The notes under the pieces: model-generated
The model's database searches: none
What the model was told of the DNA's origin: nothing
The model's input: the letters and a program-made list of their open reading frames with translations, nothing else
Part shown: positions 21,655 to 30,123 of the stretch, in pieces
Layout: every line of letters begins with the position of its first letter
Numbering within the stretch: position 1 is the stretch's first letter
Made by a program: the position numbers and the translations under genes
Source: Anaerovibrio slackiae
GTDB taxonomy: Bacteria; Bacillota; Negativicutes; Selenomonadales; Selenomonadaceae
Assembly: GCF_009695585.1 (NCBI RefSeq)
Contig: NZ_VUNR01000003.1
Coordinates: 62,001-126,000 of the forward strand
Length of the DNA: 64,000 nt
Direction: 5' to 3'

Positions 21655-23376
21655 ATGGCAATGGTAGTAAAGAATAATATGCCTGCCAGGCAGACATTGA
21701 ATAAACTGAATAAAAACAGCAAGGCACTGTCCAAAAGCTTGAAAAAGGTTGCTTCGGGGATGAAGCTGAACAGTGCTGCTGATGATGCTTCCGGTTTTTC
21801 CATATCTGAAAAAATGCGGGTGCAGATCAGGGCACTGGACCAGGCAAATGCCAATGCTCAGAATGCAGGCAGCTTGCTGCAGACGGCAGAGGGGGCAGCA
21901 TCCTCGACAGTGGATATATTGAAAACGTTAAAAGAAAAAGCGATTAACGCTGCCAATGATACCAACACAGACATTGACAGGGCAACCATCCAGAAGGAAA
22001 TGGACCAGGCTATCGACCAGATTTCAGATAATGCCAATGTCACCTTTAACGGCATAAGAATTTTTGATGGCGGGGCAGATATCAGCAAATCTGTGCAGGA
22101 TACCATCATCAAGGCATTGAATTCCGAATGGCTCAAGGCAAGCTTTGAAATGATACAGGATGCCTATGGCATTAACTTCACCGATGGCAGGGCAAGTGTC
22201 AATGAAATGGAAGTAGTGTTGAAGGATGAGGGAGATAATAACCGTTTGGCGTATGTAACTCACAGAGCTGTTGGCGGTGTGACGGATAAGCTTACTTTGA
22301 CTGTTAACATGCATTATTATGATGATATGGATGAGAGTGATCCTAACGGTTCATCACCATCGACTGGCAGTCAGTATCTTGACCGGGTTATTGCCCATGA
22401 GCTGACCCATGCTGTGATGGCGGCTAATGTCAAAGATATGGATAATGTGCCTTTATTCATTGTAGAAGGCTTTGCAGAGGTTACCCACGGCATAGATGAT
22501 AACAGAAGGTCAACGCTGGAAAGTTTACCAGATTTGTCAACGGGCATGTCCGGCGAGGGTGCTTATGCCGGTGGTTATGCTTTCTTGCGCTATATGAACA
22601 AGCAATGTGGCACTGGCAGTGTACAGTCCTTTATGCAGGGATTGGTGCAGTATGAGGGAGATGCTGATAAGGCGGTGCAGTCCGCTACCGGCGGCAGGTT
22701 TAGTACACTGCAGAATATGATAGATTCCTTCAATGGAGCAAAGTCAGCAGCAGGTGATACAAAGGCGTTTCTGCTGAATTCCTGCGGCATAGATCTGGAC
22801 AACCCTGATGTGGGTTCCATTCTCGGCGCGGATGCCAATCAGGGGGAAGTACGCGATGATAAGGGGTCTGTACTGGAAGGCCTGAATACCAAATTCTGGT
22901 ATTATCCTAGTGCTAACTCAACCCTGATAAACGGCCTGACCGTCAAGTGGCCCGATTTCCAGAAGGGGGAAGGCATGAAATTCCAGGTTGGCACCAGGGC
23001 CAATCAGGTAATTAATTCTGCCTTTGGCAGTATCAGTGCCGAAGGGCTGGGACTCAAGGCAGACAATGGCACAAATCTCAGCGTAGGCACCCGTGTCAAG
23101 GCCAAGCAGGCAATGACCATTCTTGACAATGCCATTGAAAAGGTGCTTGACCAGCAGACCAACATCGGTGCCATTGAAAGCAGGCTGAAATATACCCAGG
23201 CAAACCTGACTACTGCCAGCGAAAATACCGTCAGCGCGGAGTCTGTCATCCGTGATGCGGATATGGCAAAGGAAATGACAGAATACACCAAGAACAATGT
23301 GTTGCTGCAGGCGGCACAGTCGATGCTGGCTCAGGCAAACCAGAACAGCTCCGGGGTTCTAAGCCTGTTGCAGTAA
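21655..23376 (+). CDS. Flagellinolysin: flagellin with inserted zinc metallopeptidase
   Basis: The 573-residue protein has flagellin D0/D1 ends nearly identical in plan to FliC at 49651. Residues 1 to about 145 (KNNMPARQTLNKLNKNS, ADDASGFSISEKMR) and about 440-573 (IESRLKYTQANLTTASEN, DADMAKEMTEYTKNNVLLQ) are the filament-forming parts. The variable middle is replaced by a gluzincin-like protease with H248-E-L-T-H252 and downstream glutamates E271 and E275 as candidate third zinc ligand. Such proteolytic flagellins assemble into enzymatically active filaments in other bacteria. ATG 21655 follows GGGGGAG. The gene lies 28 kb from fliC, alone, between long hairpins and a decarboxylase gene. Confidence 0.92.
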   Translation: MAMVVKNNMPARQTLNKLNKNSKALSKSLKKVASGMKLNSAADDASGFSISEKMRVQIRALDQANANAQNAGSLLQTAEGAASSTVDILKTLKEKAINAANDTNTDIDRATIQKEMDQAIDQISDNANVTFNGIRIFDGGADISKSVQDTIIKALNSEWLKASFEMIQDAYGINFTDGRASVNEMEVVLKDEGDNNRLAYVTHRAVGGVTDKLTLTVNMHYYDDMDESDPNGSSPSTGSQYLDRVIAHELTHAVMAANVKDMDNVPLFIVEGFAEVTHGIDDNRRSTLESLPDLSTGMSGEGAYAGGYAFLRYMNKQCGTGSVQSFMQGLVQYEGDADKAVQSATGGRFSTLQNMIDSFNGAKSAAGDTKAFLLNSCGIDLDNPDVGSILGADANQGEVRDDKGSVLEGLNTKFWYYPSANSTLINGLTVKWPDFQKGEGMKFQVGTRANQVINSAFGSISAEGLGLKADNGTNLSVGTRVKAKQAMTILDNAIEKVLDQQTNIGAIESRLKYTQANLTTASENTVSAESVIRDADMAKEMTEYTKNNVLLQAAQSMLAQANQNSSGVLSLLQ

Positions 23377-23410
23377 AAATAGAATACGGAGATATCGTTT
23401 GATAATTCAG

Positions 23411-23473
23411 GGCTGACGGGCAGGAAAAAGGCGGAGGTATTTTTCCTGTCTTGTCAGTCTTGTTTTTTTATGT
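23411..23473 (+). terminator. Terminator of flagellinolysin
   Basis: CTGACGGGCAGGAAAAA pairs with TTTTTCCTGTCTTGTCAG around a 10-base loop, followed by TCTTGTTTTTTT. Confidence 0.85.
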
Positions 23474-23481
23474 ATTTTTAC

Positions 23482-23510
23482 TTGCAATATCTAGTGAATA
23501 GGTCTATAAT
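23482..23510 (+). promoter_or_regulatory. Promoter of the lysine/ornithine decarboxylase gene
   Basis: TTGCAA (23482-23487) and a perfect TATAAT (23505-23510) are separated by 17 bases. The implied leader is about 180 bases long. Confidence 0.75.
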
Positions 23511-23516
23511 GCAACC

Positions 23517-23700
23517 CATAAATGTGCTGTAAAAAATACAAAGATGTAAAGACAGTGTACATGGTCGGTGGACAGCATATTTTGCGCCGAGTGCAGCAGC
23601 AGAGATGCGATAAATGCGAGATGTGACGAAAGCCGCTGCTGTACTATGTATGCTGCATGGAGAAGCCGCAAGGGACTCCATGAGAAAAGAGGAGGTTGTT
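23517..23700 (+). other. Long structured leader of the decarboxylase gene
   Basis: The untranslated region between the promoter and ATG 23701 contains a hairpin CATGGAG...CTCCATG ending 8 bases before the AGAGGAGG ribosome-binding site, and complementary GCAGCAGC and GCTGCTGT stretches further up. An in-frame ATG at 23614 would add 29 residues but lacks a ribosome-binding site. No known riboswitch class is recognised. A post-transcriptional control role is a guess. Confidence 0.4.
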
Positions 23701-24855
23701 ATGAATAGCTTTCGTTTAACTGAAGAAGAAGTGAATTATCTGGCAGAGAAGTATCCTACACCATTTATGGTGGTGTCACTGGACAAGGTGGAGAAAAATT
23801 ACCACTATCTCCGTCACAGGCTGCCCCGGGTGAAGGTGTTCTACGCCATCAAGGCGAATCCTGAACCGGCAGTGCTCACAAGGCTGGCAGGTCTTGGTTC
23901 CAATTTTGATGTGGCTTCAGAGGGGGAAATCAGGCTCCTGAGTTCTCTCGGCATACCGGGCAGCCGCATGATATATGCCAATCCCGTGAAGCCGCCTGAC
24001 AGCATCAGGCTGGCGTCTCAGGCAGGGGTAGATAAATTTACCTTCGACGATGAAAGCGAAATACCAAAGCTGGCTGAGAATGCTCACGGCGCCAGGGTGC
24101 TCATCAGGGTGCAGGTGGAGAATAAATCAGCCGTTGTGAATTTGAATGAGAAGTTCGGCGTAGTGCCAGAATTGGCACTGCCTTTATTGCATAAAGCCAA
24201 GGCGGCAGGGCTGGTTCCTGCCGGTATCTGCTTCCATGTGGGCAGCCAGTCCCTGAAAGCCGATGCCTATGGCAGGGCTCTGAGGATGTGCCGCAGGCTC
24301 TTTGACCAGGCAGCCTGTGAGGGGCTTGACCTGAAAATCCTGGATATTGGCGGCGGCCTGCCGATTCCTGAAATCGGTCAGCCAGAGCCTGATCTGGATG
24401 CCATGACAGGCAGCATCCGTGCAGGTCTTGATGAGCTGTTCCCGGATGTGGAAATCTGGTCAGAGCCGGGGCGCTACATGTGCGGCACAGCCGTAAATCT
24501 GGTTGCCAGCGTCATCGGCACCAAGCTGCGGGGCGGTCAGCCGTGGTATGTGCTGGATGATGGCCTCTATGGCAGCTATAACGGCCTGGTCTTTGACCAC
24601 TGGACCTACAAGCTGGAGTTTTTCCGGGAGGGAGCCAGGACTCCGTCCGTGTTTGTAGGGCCTAGCTGCGACTCCATCGATGTGGTGGCCAGGGATTTGC
24701 CGGCACCAGCTTTGCAGGTGGGAGACAAGGTGCTGACACCGGAGGCAGGCTCCTACTGTGCCTCTGCCGCTACCAGCTTCAACGGCTTCCAGCCGGCGAA
24801 GACCATCGTGTACGAGGACAATGTTGCCGCTCTCAGGCAGAAGGCCGTAAGCTGA
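23701..24855 (+). CDS. ldc: Lysine/ornithine decarboxylase (eukaryotic ODC-like, Selenomonas type)
   Basis: The 384-residue fold-III PLP enzyme matches the S. ruminantium lysine/ornithine decarboxylase. K51 (FYAIKANP) forms the Schiff base, HVGSQS and DIGGGLPIPE bind phosphate, EPGRYMCGTAVNLV follows, and S322-C323-D is the catalytic cysteine segment. In S. ruminantium the product cadaverine is built into peptidoglycan. Of the residues tied to lysine use there (A44, G45, V46, P54, S322), V46, P54 and S322 are kept, but 44 is V and 45 is K, so substrate preference may differ. ATG 23701 follows AGAGGAGG and preserves the family numbering. Confidence 0.92.
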   Translation: MNSFRLTEEEVNYLAEKYPTPFMVVSLDKVEKNYHYLRHRLPRVKVFYAIKANPEPAVLTRLAGLGSNFDVASEGEIRLLSSLGIPGSRMIYANPVKPPDSIRLASQAGVDKFTFDDESEIPKLAENAHGARVLIRVQVENKSAVVNLNEKFGVVPELALPLLHKAKAAGLVPAGICFHVGSQSLKADAYGRALRMCRRLFDQAACEGLDLKILDIGGGLPIPEIGQPEPDLDAMTGSIRAGLDELFPDVEIWSEPGRYMCGTAVNLVASVIGTKLRGGQPWYVLDDGLYGSYNGLVFDHWTYKLEFFREGARTPSVFVGPSCDSIDVVARDLPAPALQVGDKVLTPEAGSYCASAATSFNGFQPAKTIVYEDNVAALRQKAVS

Positions 24856-24914
24856 AGCAAGATGTAAGCTGAAGCAAGGTGCAGGCTGGAATAAGACGTA
24901 AGCTGAAATAAATA
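24847..24914 (+). repeat. Four 17-bp tandem repeats over the ldc stop codon
   Basis: Units GTAAGCTGAAGCAAGAT, GTAAGCTGAAGCAAGGT, GCAGGCTGGAATAAGAC and GTAAGCTGAAATAAATA follow head to tail. The first contains the final codons and TGA of the decarboxylase gene. A perfect TGCATATAC/GTATATGCA hairpin follows at 24921-24942. Confidence 0.75.
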
Positions 24915-24951
24915 TGCTGCTGCATATACTGCTGTATATGCAGTAAATAAG

Positions 24952-24994
24952 AGGACTGCTGTATCACCTTTCGGGGATGCGGCAGTCCTTTTTT
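24952..24994 (+). terminator. Terminator of ldc
   Basis: AGGACTGC pairs with GCAGTCCT, with partial pairing inside (ACC-TTTC-GGG), followed by six T's. Confidence 0.9.
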
Positions 24995-25024
24995 GAAATA
25001 ATGTTGCAAAAAAGTGGAAAGTCT

Positions 25025-25053
25025 TTGCGTAAATTTGCTTTATCATGTAGAAT
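25025..25053 (+). promoter_or_regulatory. Promoter of the degS-like gene
   Basis: TTGCGT (25025-25030) and TAGAAT (25048-25053) are 17 bases apart, 46 bases before the start codon. Confidence 0.65.
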
Positions 25054-25099
25054 AGAAGCTGAGATAGTTTAATTGTTTCGGAAATATGGGAGATAAAGG

Positions 25100-26290
25100 A
25101 TGAAGCTTTCTAGCGATATGGATGTGGAGCAGCAGGGAGAGCGGCTGCTGCGGGAGGCGTTTCAAAATACTGTGGATGCTATGGAAAATAGCAAGGGACA
25201 GATATTTGAAATTTATGAAAATACCAAAAATGATGTAGAAGCAGCTCGTGTCATGCTGAAGGAGCTGAAGGAGGAGACCGCCAAGCTGCAGGACGAGGTG
25301 GATGTGCTGGTTCACTGCGAGCAGCAGGAGAAGCAGCGGCTAGTGAAGGTCAGCAGCAATTTTGCCAACTATTCCGAGGATAAGATTCGTGCCAGCTATG
25401 AGGCGGTCAAGGATGTGCAGGTGCGCCTGGCCCTGGTGAAGGAAAAGGAATTTCAGTCCCGCCGCCAGCGTGACCGCTTGGAAATAAGGCTGCGGGGCAT
25501 GGAGCAGACACTGCTGATGGCAGAGCGGCTGGCCACCAAGCTGGGGACGGTTGTTGGCTATCTGACTTCGCAGATCAGCAATGTGGTGGCACAGATGGAT
25601 ATTGCCTCCAAGAACAAGTTCCTGGGGGTACAGATCATCAAGGCTCAGGAAGACGAGCGGCTGAGGGTGTCCCGTGAAATTCACGATGGCCCGGCTCAGG
25701 AGATGGCCAACCTGATTTATCAGGCATCTATCTGTGAGCGGCTGGTGGATACCAGGCCGGAGGAGGCGAAGGCAGGCTTGCAGGAGCTGCGGCGGCAGAT
25801 TCGCACCTGCCTGGCTGATGTGCGGCAGATTATCTTTGACATGCGGCCTATGTCCTTGGATGACCTGGGACTGGTACCTGCTCTCAGGCAGCTGGTCAGC
25901 AAGCTGGAGGAACGCAAGATTCTCAAGACGGATTTCCAGGTCAACGGCAAGGAGCGTGCTCTGGAGAAGCATGTGGAGGTGACGCTGTTCCGCATTATTC
26001 AGGAAGGGCTGAACAATATCCATCGCCATGCCGGTGTCAGCGAGGGGCGCCTGCGGCTGCTGTTTTCACCTAACGACCTGTCCATTCTGATTTCTGATGA
26101 GGGACGGGGCTTTGATATGGCGGAAACTGAGGAGATGCGCAAGAGCGGTACCGGCAACGGGCATTTTGGCATCCTGGGCATGGAGGAAAGGGCAAAGCTG
26201 ATCGGGGCTTCCCTGAATGTGATTTCCAATCCCGGGGAGGGCACGAAGATTCATGTCAAGCTGCCTTATCCAAAGCTGGAAAAGGACTAA
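25100..26290 (+). CDS. degS: DegS-like sensor histidine kinase
   Basis: The 396-residue cytoplasmic kinase has no membrane segment. Residues about 5-180 form a long coiled coil of the DegS sensory type. A HisKA_3 dimerisation domain follows with the phosphoacceptor H195 in SREIHDGPAQEMANL, then an HATPase domain with FRIIQEGLNNIHRHAG (N box), DEGRGFD and GNGHFGILGMEERA (G boxes). In Bacillus DegS phosphorylates DegU. No response regulator gene adjoins it here; the next gene is a decarboxylase, so it is an orphan kinase whose partner is elsewhere. ATG 25100 follows GATAAAGG. Confidence 0.88.
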   Translation: MKLSSDMDVEQQGERLLREAFQNTVDAMENSKGQIFEIYENTKNDVEAARVMLKELKEETAKLQDEVDVLVHCEQQEKQRLVKVSSNFANYSEDKIRASYEAVKDVQVRLALVKEKEFQSRRQRDRLEIRLRGMEQTLLMAERLATKLGTVVGYLTSQISNVVAQMDIASKNKFLGVQIIKAQEDERLRVSREIHDGPAQEMANLIYQASICERLVDTRPEEAKAGLQELRRQIRTCLADVRQIIFDMRPMSLDDLGLVPALRQLVSKLEERKILKTDFQVNGKERALEKHVEVTLFRIIQEGLNNIHRHAGVSEGRLRLLFSPNDLSILISDEGRGFDMAETEEMRKSGTGNGHFGILGMEERAKLIGASLNVISNPGEGTKIHVKLPYPKLEKD

Positions 26291-26313
26291 GGCCGGCCGG
26301 GGGAAAATAATTT

Positions 26314-27870
26314 ATGTCAGTTAAAAATTCAGGTAAATTTTCAGGTAGAGTTTCAGATAGATATACAGAGAATATGCTGAATCAACACGAGGCGCCGATT
26401 TCTCATGCAATGAAGGAATATGCAGGGGACGGCGCCCTTGCTTTTCATACTCCCGGCCACAAGCAGGGGCTGGGGGCTCATCGGCTTCTCAGGGAGCTGA
26501 TTACGGAGGAAGGCCTGCGGCAGGAGGTTTCCCTTATGGAGGAGCTGGATGACCTCCATGAGCCGGAGGGCTGCATCAAGGCGGCAGAGGCTCTGGCAGC
26601 GGAGCTGTGGGGTGCTGAGGATACCATGTTTATTATCAACGGCACTACAGGGGCGATTCACGCCATGCTGCTGGGAACATTGTCTCCGGGGGACGAGGTG
26701 CTGATACCCAGGAATGCCCATCGCTCCATTATAGGGGGCGTGATAATGGCAGGGGCTGTGCCTGTCTATGTTCAGCCGGAGGTGGATGCAAGGCTGGGCA
26801 TTGCCATGGGGCTGAGCCTGTCTGCCGTGCAGAGTGCCATAGCTGCCCATCCGGGAGCCAGGGCACTGGTGGCGGTTTATCCCACCTATTATGGCTATGG
26901 CTGTGATCTGCGGGCTATTGCAGAGGCGGTGCACGGGGCAGGCATGCTGCTGCTGGTGGATGAGGCCCATGGTGCCCATTTGCGCTTTAGTGACGAGCTG
27001 CCGCTGCAGGCCATAGAGCTGGGGGCGGATGTGGCTGCCCAGAGTACCCACAAGCTGCTGGGTTCCATGACCCAGACTTCCATGCTGCATGTGGGCAGCC
27101 ATCGGGTGGACAGGAGCAGGCTGCGGCAGGCGGCAGGGCTTTTGCAGTCCACCAGCCCCAACCAGCTGCTGCTGGCTTCGTTGGATATAGCCAGGCTGCA
27201 GATGGCGGAGGAGGGCAGGGCGCGCATGGCGGAGGCTGTGAGGCTGTCTCATCTTCTGCGTTCAGAGGTCAATAAAATCAGCGGCCTCTACAGCCCGGGG
27301 CTGGAAAGCTGCCGCTCCGGGGCAGATAGCGGTGCGGCCTGCCTGGACTATACCAAGGTGACGGTAAATCTGGCCGGGCTGGCTGTGGATGGCCCTGAGG
27401 CGGAGCTTATCCTCAGGCATCAGTACAAGATCCAGTGCGAGCTGTCTGATGCCAGCAACCTGCTGTTTATCATTTCCATGGCGGACAATGAGGCAGTAAT
27501 TGCGAGGCTTTTGGCAGCACTGAAGGATTTGGCGGCAGGTCATCTGCGGACGGAAAATGCAGGAAATACAGAAAATACAGAAAATGCCAATGGTTGCCGG
27601 GGGGCAATGGGGGATATGCCTGCGCCACGGCAACGGATAAGCCCAAGGGAGGCATTTTTTGCGGATTATAAGGCAATTGCTTTGGAAAGGGCTGTGGGGG
27701 CTGTGTCAGCAGAAACAGTGGCCTTTTATCCTCCCGGGGTGCCCCTGCTGTGCCCGGGGGAGGAAATTACGGCGGAGCTGGTGGACTACATACGCCGCTA
27801 TCAGGCTATGGGGATGCGCCTGTCCGGCCCTGCTGACGGACGGCTGGAGGATATCAGGGTGATAAAATAA
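26314..27870 (+). CDS. Orn/Lys/Arg decarboxylase (SpeA/YaaO-like, fold I)
   Basis: The 518-residue PLP enzyme belongs to the short, wingless Orn/Lys/Arg decarboxylase group. It has LAFHTPGHKQG at the N terminus, FIINGTTGAIHAM, PRNAHRSIIGG, VDEAHGAHLRF and the PLP lysine K247 in STHKLLGS; the C-terminal domain carries FYPPGVPLLCPGEEI. In many Firmicutes this gene is beside tmk, as here, and makes agmatine or cadaverine; substrate cannot be fixed from sequence. It is unrelated in fold to the decarboxylase at 23701, so the window encodes two different polyamine-forming enzymes. ATG 26314 follows GGGGGAAAA. The linker around residues 410-440 is low-complexity (ENAGNTENTENAN). Confidence 0.9.
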   Translation: MSVKNSGKFSGRVSDRYTENMLNQHEAPISHAMKEYAGDGALAFHTPGHKQGLGAHRLLRELITEEGLRQEVSLMEELDDLHEPEGCIKAAEALAAELWGAEDTMFIINGTTGAIHAMLLGTLSPGDEVLIPRNAHRSIIGGVIMAGAVPVYVQPEVDARLGIAMGLSLSAVQSAIAAHPGARALVAVYPTYYGYGCDLRAIAEAVHGAGMLLLVDEAHGAHLRFSDELPLQAIELGADVAAQSTHKLLGSMTQTSMLHVGSHRVDRSRLRQAAGLLQSTSPNQLLLASLDIARLQMAEEGRARMAEAVRLSHLLRSEVNKISGLYSPGLESCRSGADSGAACLDYTKVTVNLAGLAVDGPEAELILRHQYKIQCELSDASNLLFIISMADNEAVIARLLAALKDLAAGHLRTENAGNTENTENANGCRGAMGDMPAPRQRISPREAFFADYKAIALERAVGAVSAETVAFYPPGVPLLCPGEEITAELVDYIRRYQAMGMRLSGPADGRLEDIRVIK

Positions 27871-27914
27871 TGGTATAAGGTGTTTTTGAGGTGTTTGGAA
27901 AGGAATTGTTGCTG

Positions 27915-28601
27915 ATGGAAAACGCAAAGGGCAGGCTGATAACAATCGAGGCCGGGGACGGCTCCGGCAAGGCTACCCAGACAAATGCCCTGTATGACCG
28001 ATTGAAAAGGGAAGGCTATGATGTGCTCAAGGTGGAATACCCCGACTATGCCTCCGAGTCTTCGGCGCTGGTGCGCATGTACCTGGGGGGAGACTTTGGG
28101 GACAGGGCGGAGGATGTCAGTGCCTATGGGGCATCTGCTTTTTTTGCCGTTGACCGCTATGCTTCCTATCAGCTCAAGTGGAAGGAAGCCTACGAGAGAG
28201 GGGCGGTTATCCTGGCAGACAGGTACACTACTTCCAACATGGTGCATCAGGCGGTGAAGCTGCAGGATGCGGCAGAGCGTGAGGCGTTTCTTGACTGGCT
28301 GTGGGATTTTGAGTTCGTCAGGCTGGAGCTGCCGGTGCCGGATGCGGTGGTTTTCCTCGACATGCCGCCGGAGGTCAGCGACAGGCTGATTGCGGCACGG
28401 GCAAAAAACAATGCAGCCCGGCAGAAGGATATTCACGAGAAGGACAGTGCCTACCTGCACCGCTGCCATGCTGCCTACAGCGCAGTGGCTGACAAATATG
28501 GCTGGGCAAGGGTGCAGTGCAGCGAGGCTGGTGAGGTGCGCAGTATTGAAGACATTCACCAGGATGTGTATAATGTAGTGAAGAAGGTCTTGGGGAGATG
28601 A
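27915..28601 (+). CDS. tmk: Thymidylate kinase
   Basis: The 228-residue protein has the P-loop EAGDGSGKATQ, the DR(Y/H) motif in ILADRYTTSNM and a lid region with AARAKNNAARQKD. It phosphorylates dTMP to dTDP. The GDGSGKATQ loop belongs to the Firmicutes variant of the family. ATG 27915 is chosen, with GGAAAGGA 10 bases upstream; GTG 27891 would add 8 residues. It is followed 4 bases later by RNase M5. Confidence 0.92.
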   Translation: MENAKGRLITIEAGDGSGKATQTNALYDRLKREGYDVLKVEYPDYASESSALVRMYLGGDFGDRAEDVSAYGASAFFAVDRYASYQLKWKEAYERGAVILADRYTTSNMVHQAVKLQDAAEREAFLDWLWDFEFVRLELPVPDAVVFLDMPPEVSDRLIAARAKNNAARQKDIHEKDSAYLHRCHAAYSAVADKYGWARVQCSEAGEVRSIEDIHQDVYNVVKKVLGR

Positions 28602-28605
28602 GATT

Positions 28606-29145
28606 TTGATCAAGGAAGTTCTGGTAGTTGAGGGCAAGATGGATGTGGTGGCTATCGGCAAGGCGGTAGAGGCGGACTGCATTATCACGGAGGGCTTCAA
28701 CCTGAAGCCGCAGGCTCTTGATGCTATTGAAAAAGCATACAAAAAGCGGGGCATTATTATTTTGACGGACCCGGATTCAGCCGGGGAGCGCATCCGCAGG
28801 TTTTTGACCAAAAGGTTCCCGGAGGCGAAGCACGCCTTTGTGCCACGGGAGGATGCCACTGCCAACAACGACATCGGCATCGAGCAGGCATCCCCGGAGG
28901 CTATCAGGAAGGCACTGGAAAAGGTGCGTACCATGGACTGGGAGCCGAAAAATACCTTTACGGGGGCGGATCTGCTCCAGGCAGGTGTCAGCGGCGGCGT
29001 GGCTGCCAGCCAGCGCAGGGCGCAGTTGGGGGCTATCCTGGGAGTAGGTTATGCCAATGCCAAGACTTTTCTTTTGCGCCTGAACCATTATGGTGTCACC
29101 CGTGAGGAATTTGACAGGGCGCTGGCTGAGATAGAGTGCAAGTAA
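28606..29145 (+). CDS. rnmV: Ribonuclease M5
   Basis: The 179-residue protein starts with a Toprim domain: VLVVEGKMDVVAI with the catalytic glutamate, TEGFNL, and IIILTDPDSAGERIRR with the DxD pair. The C-terminal part (FTGADLLQAGVSGGVAASQRRAQLG) is the RNase M5-specific domain. It matures 5S rRNA. The start is TTG 28606, 8 bases from GGGGAG. The order rnmV-rsmA is conserved in Firmicutes. Confidence 0.94.
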   Translation: MIKEVLVVEGKMDVVAIGKAVEADCIITEGFNLKPQALDAIEKAYKKRGIIILTDPDSAGERIRRFLTKRFPEAKHAFVPREDATANNDIGIEQASPEAIRKALEKVRTMDWEPKNTFTGADLLQAGVSGGVAASQRRAQLGAILGVGYANAKTFLLRLNHYGVTREEFDRALAEIECK

Positions 29146-29186
29146 AGTGTATGTAAAGTGTGGCTGAAAGGACAGTTGATAATTTC

Positions 29187-30098
29187 ATGACGGAAAATAT
29201 AGATAAGGATATCTCTCAGGAGCTGGCCGGGACGAAACGTGCCAGCTCCCCCCGCCCGGTGATCGCCAATCCCCAGGTGACGCGCCATATTATGAAGGCA
29301 TTCAACCTGCGGGCGGCCAAGAAGCTGGGGCAGAATTTTTTGGTGGATGCAGGTATTGTGCAGGGGATTGTGGATGCGGCTGAGGCTGGCCCAGGGGACA
29401 GGATTTTGGAAATCGGCCCGGGCATCGGCACCCTTACCCAGGGGTTGGCAGAGTCCGGGGCGGAGGTTACGGCGGTGGAGCTGGACAAGAAGCTGCCGGC
29501 TGTGCTGGCGGAAACCCTGGCAGGATATGACAATGTAACCATTGTGCCGGGGGATATACTCAAGGTCAACATCCGCGAGCTGATGGGAGACCAGCCCTTC
29601 AAGGTGGCGGCAAACCTGCCTTACTACATTACCACGCCTATCCTGATGGCACTTTTGGAGCAACATCTGCCTATCAGTGTGCTGGTGACCATGGTGCAGA
29701 AGGAGGTTGCCCTGCGGATGGTGGCAAAGCCTGGCAGCAAGATTTACGGTGCCCTGTCCGTGGCGGTGCAGTATTATACTCGTCCTCATATCGCTTTTGA
29801 TGTGCCGCCCCGCTCCTTTATCCCCGCGCCGGAGGTGGACTCGGTGGTGATTGTCTGCGATGTGAGGGAAAAACCGGCAGTGGCGGTAAAGAGCGAGAAG
29901 CTGTTCTTCCGGGTGGTGAAGGCTGCCTTCGGCCAGCGGCGCAAGACCATGTCCAACGCCATGAAGGGGGCAGGCTTTGTGCCGGAGCAGATTGCTGGTG
30001 CTTTTGAAAAATGCGGCTTGGACAGCACACGCCGGGGCGAAACCTTCTCCATGGAGGAATTCGGCATTTTGGCAGATGCCTTGACGGAGCTGGCATGA
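29187..30098 (+). CDS. rsmA: 16S rRNA (adenine1518/1519-N6,N6)-dimethyltransferase
   Basis: The KsgA/RsmA family is clear: KKLGQNFLVD at the N terminus, SAM-binding EIGPGIGTLTQ, VELDKKL, the catalytic NLPYYITTP motif and PRSFIPAPEVDS. It dimethylates two adenines at the 3' end of 16S rRNA. The start is uncertain: ATG 29187 (303 residues) lies 13 bases after GAAAGGA, while GTG 29160 would add 9 residues. Confidence 0.94.
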   Translation: MTENIDKDISQELAGTKRASSPRPVIANPQVTRHIMKAFNLRAAKKLGQNFLVDAGIVQGIVDAAEAGPGDRILEIGPGIGTLTQGLAESGAEVTAVELDKKLPAVLAETLAGYDNVTIVPGDILKVNIRELMGDQPFKVAANLPYYITTPILMALLEQHLPISVLVTMVQKEVALRMVAKPGSKIYGALSVAVQYYTRPHIAFDVPPRSFIPAPEVDSVVIVCDVREKPAVAVKSEKLFFRVVKAAFGQRRKTMSNAMKGAGFVPEQIAGAFEKCGLDSTRRGETFSMEEFGILADALTELA

Positions 30099-30123
30099 TC
30101 ATAATTGGGAAAGGATGATAAAA

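Noticed and set aside
23614-23700. 29-residue N-terminal extension of the decarboxylase
   Set aside because: No ribosome-binding site at 23614, whereas AGAGGAGG precedes ATG 23701, which also restores the exact family residue numbering.
26353-27252. 299-codon open frame on the minus strand inside the Orn/Lys/Arg decarboxylase gene
   Set aside because: Low-complexity H/Q/P-rich translation; it is the mirror of a GC-rich conserved gene.
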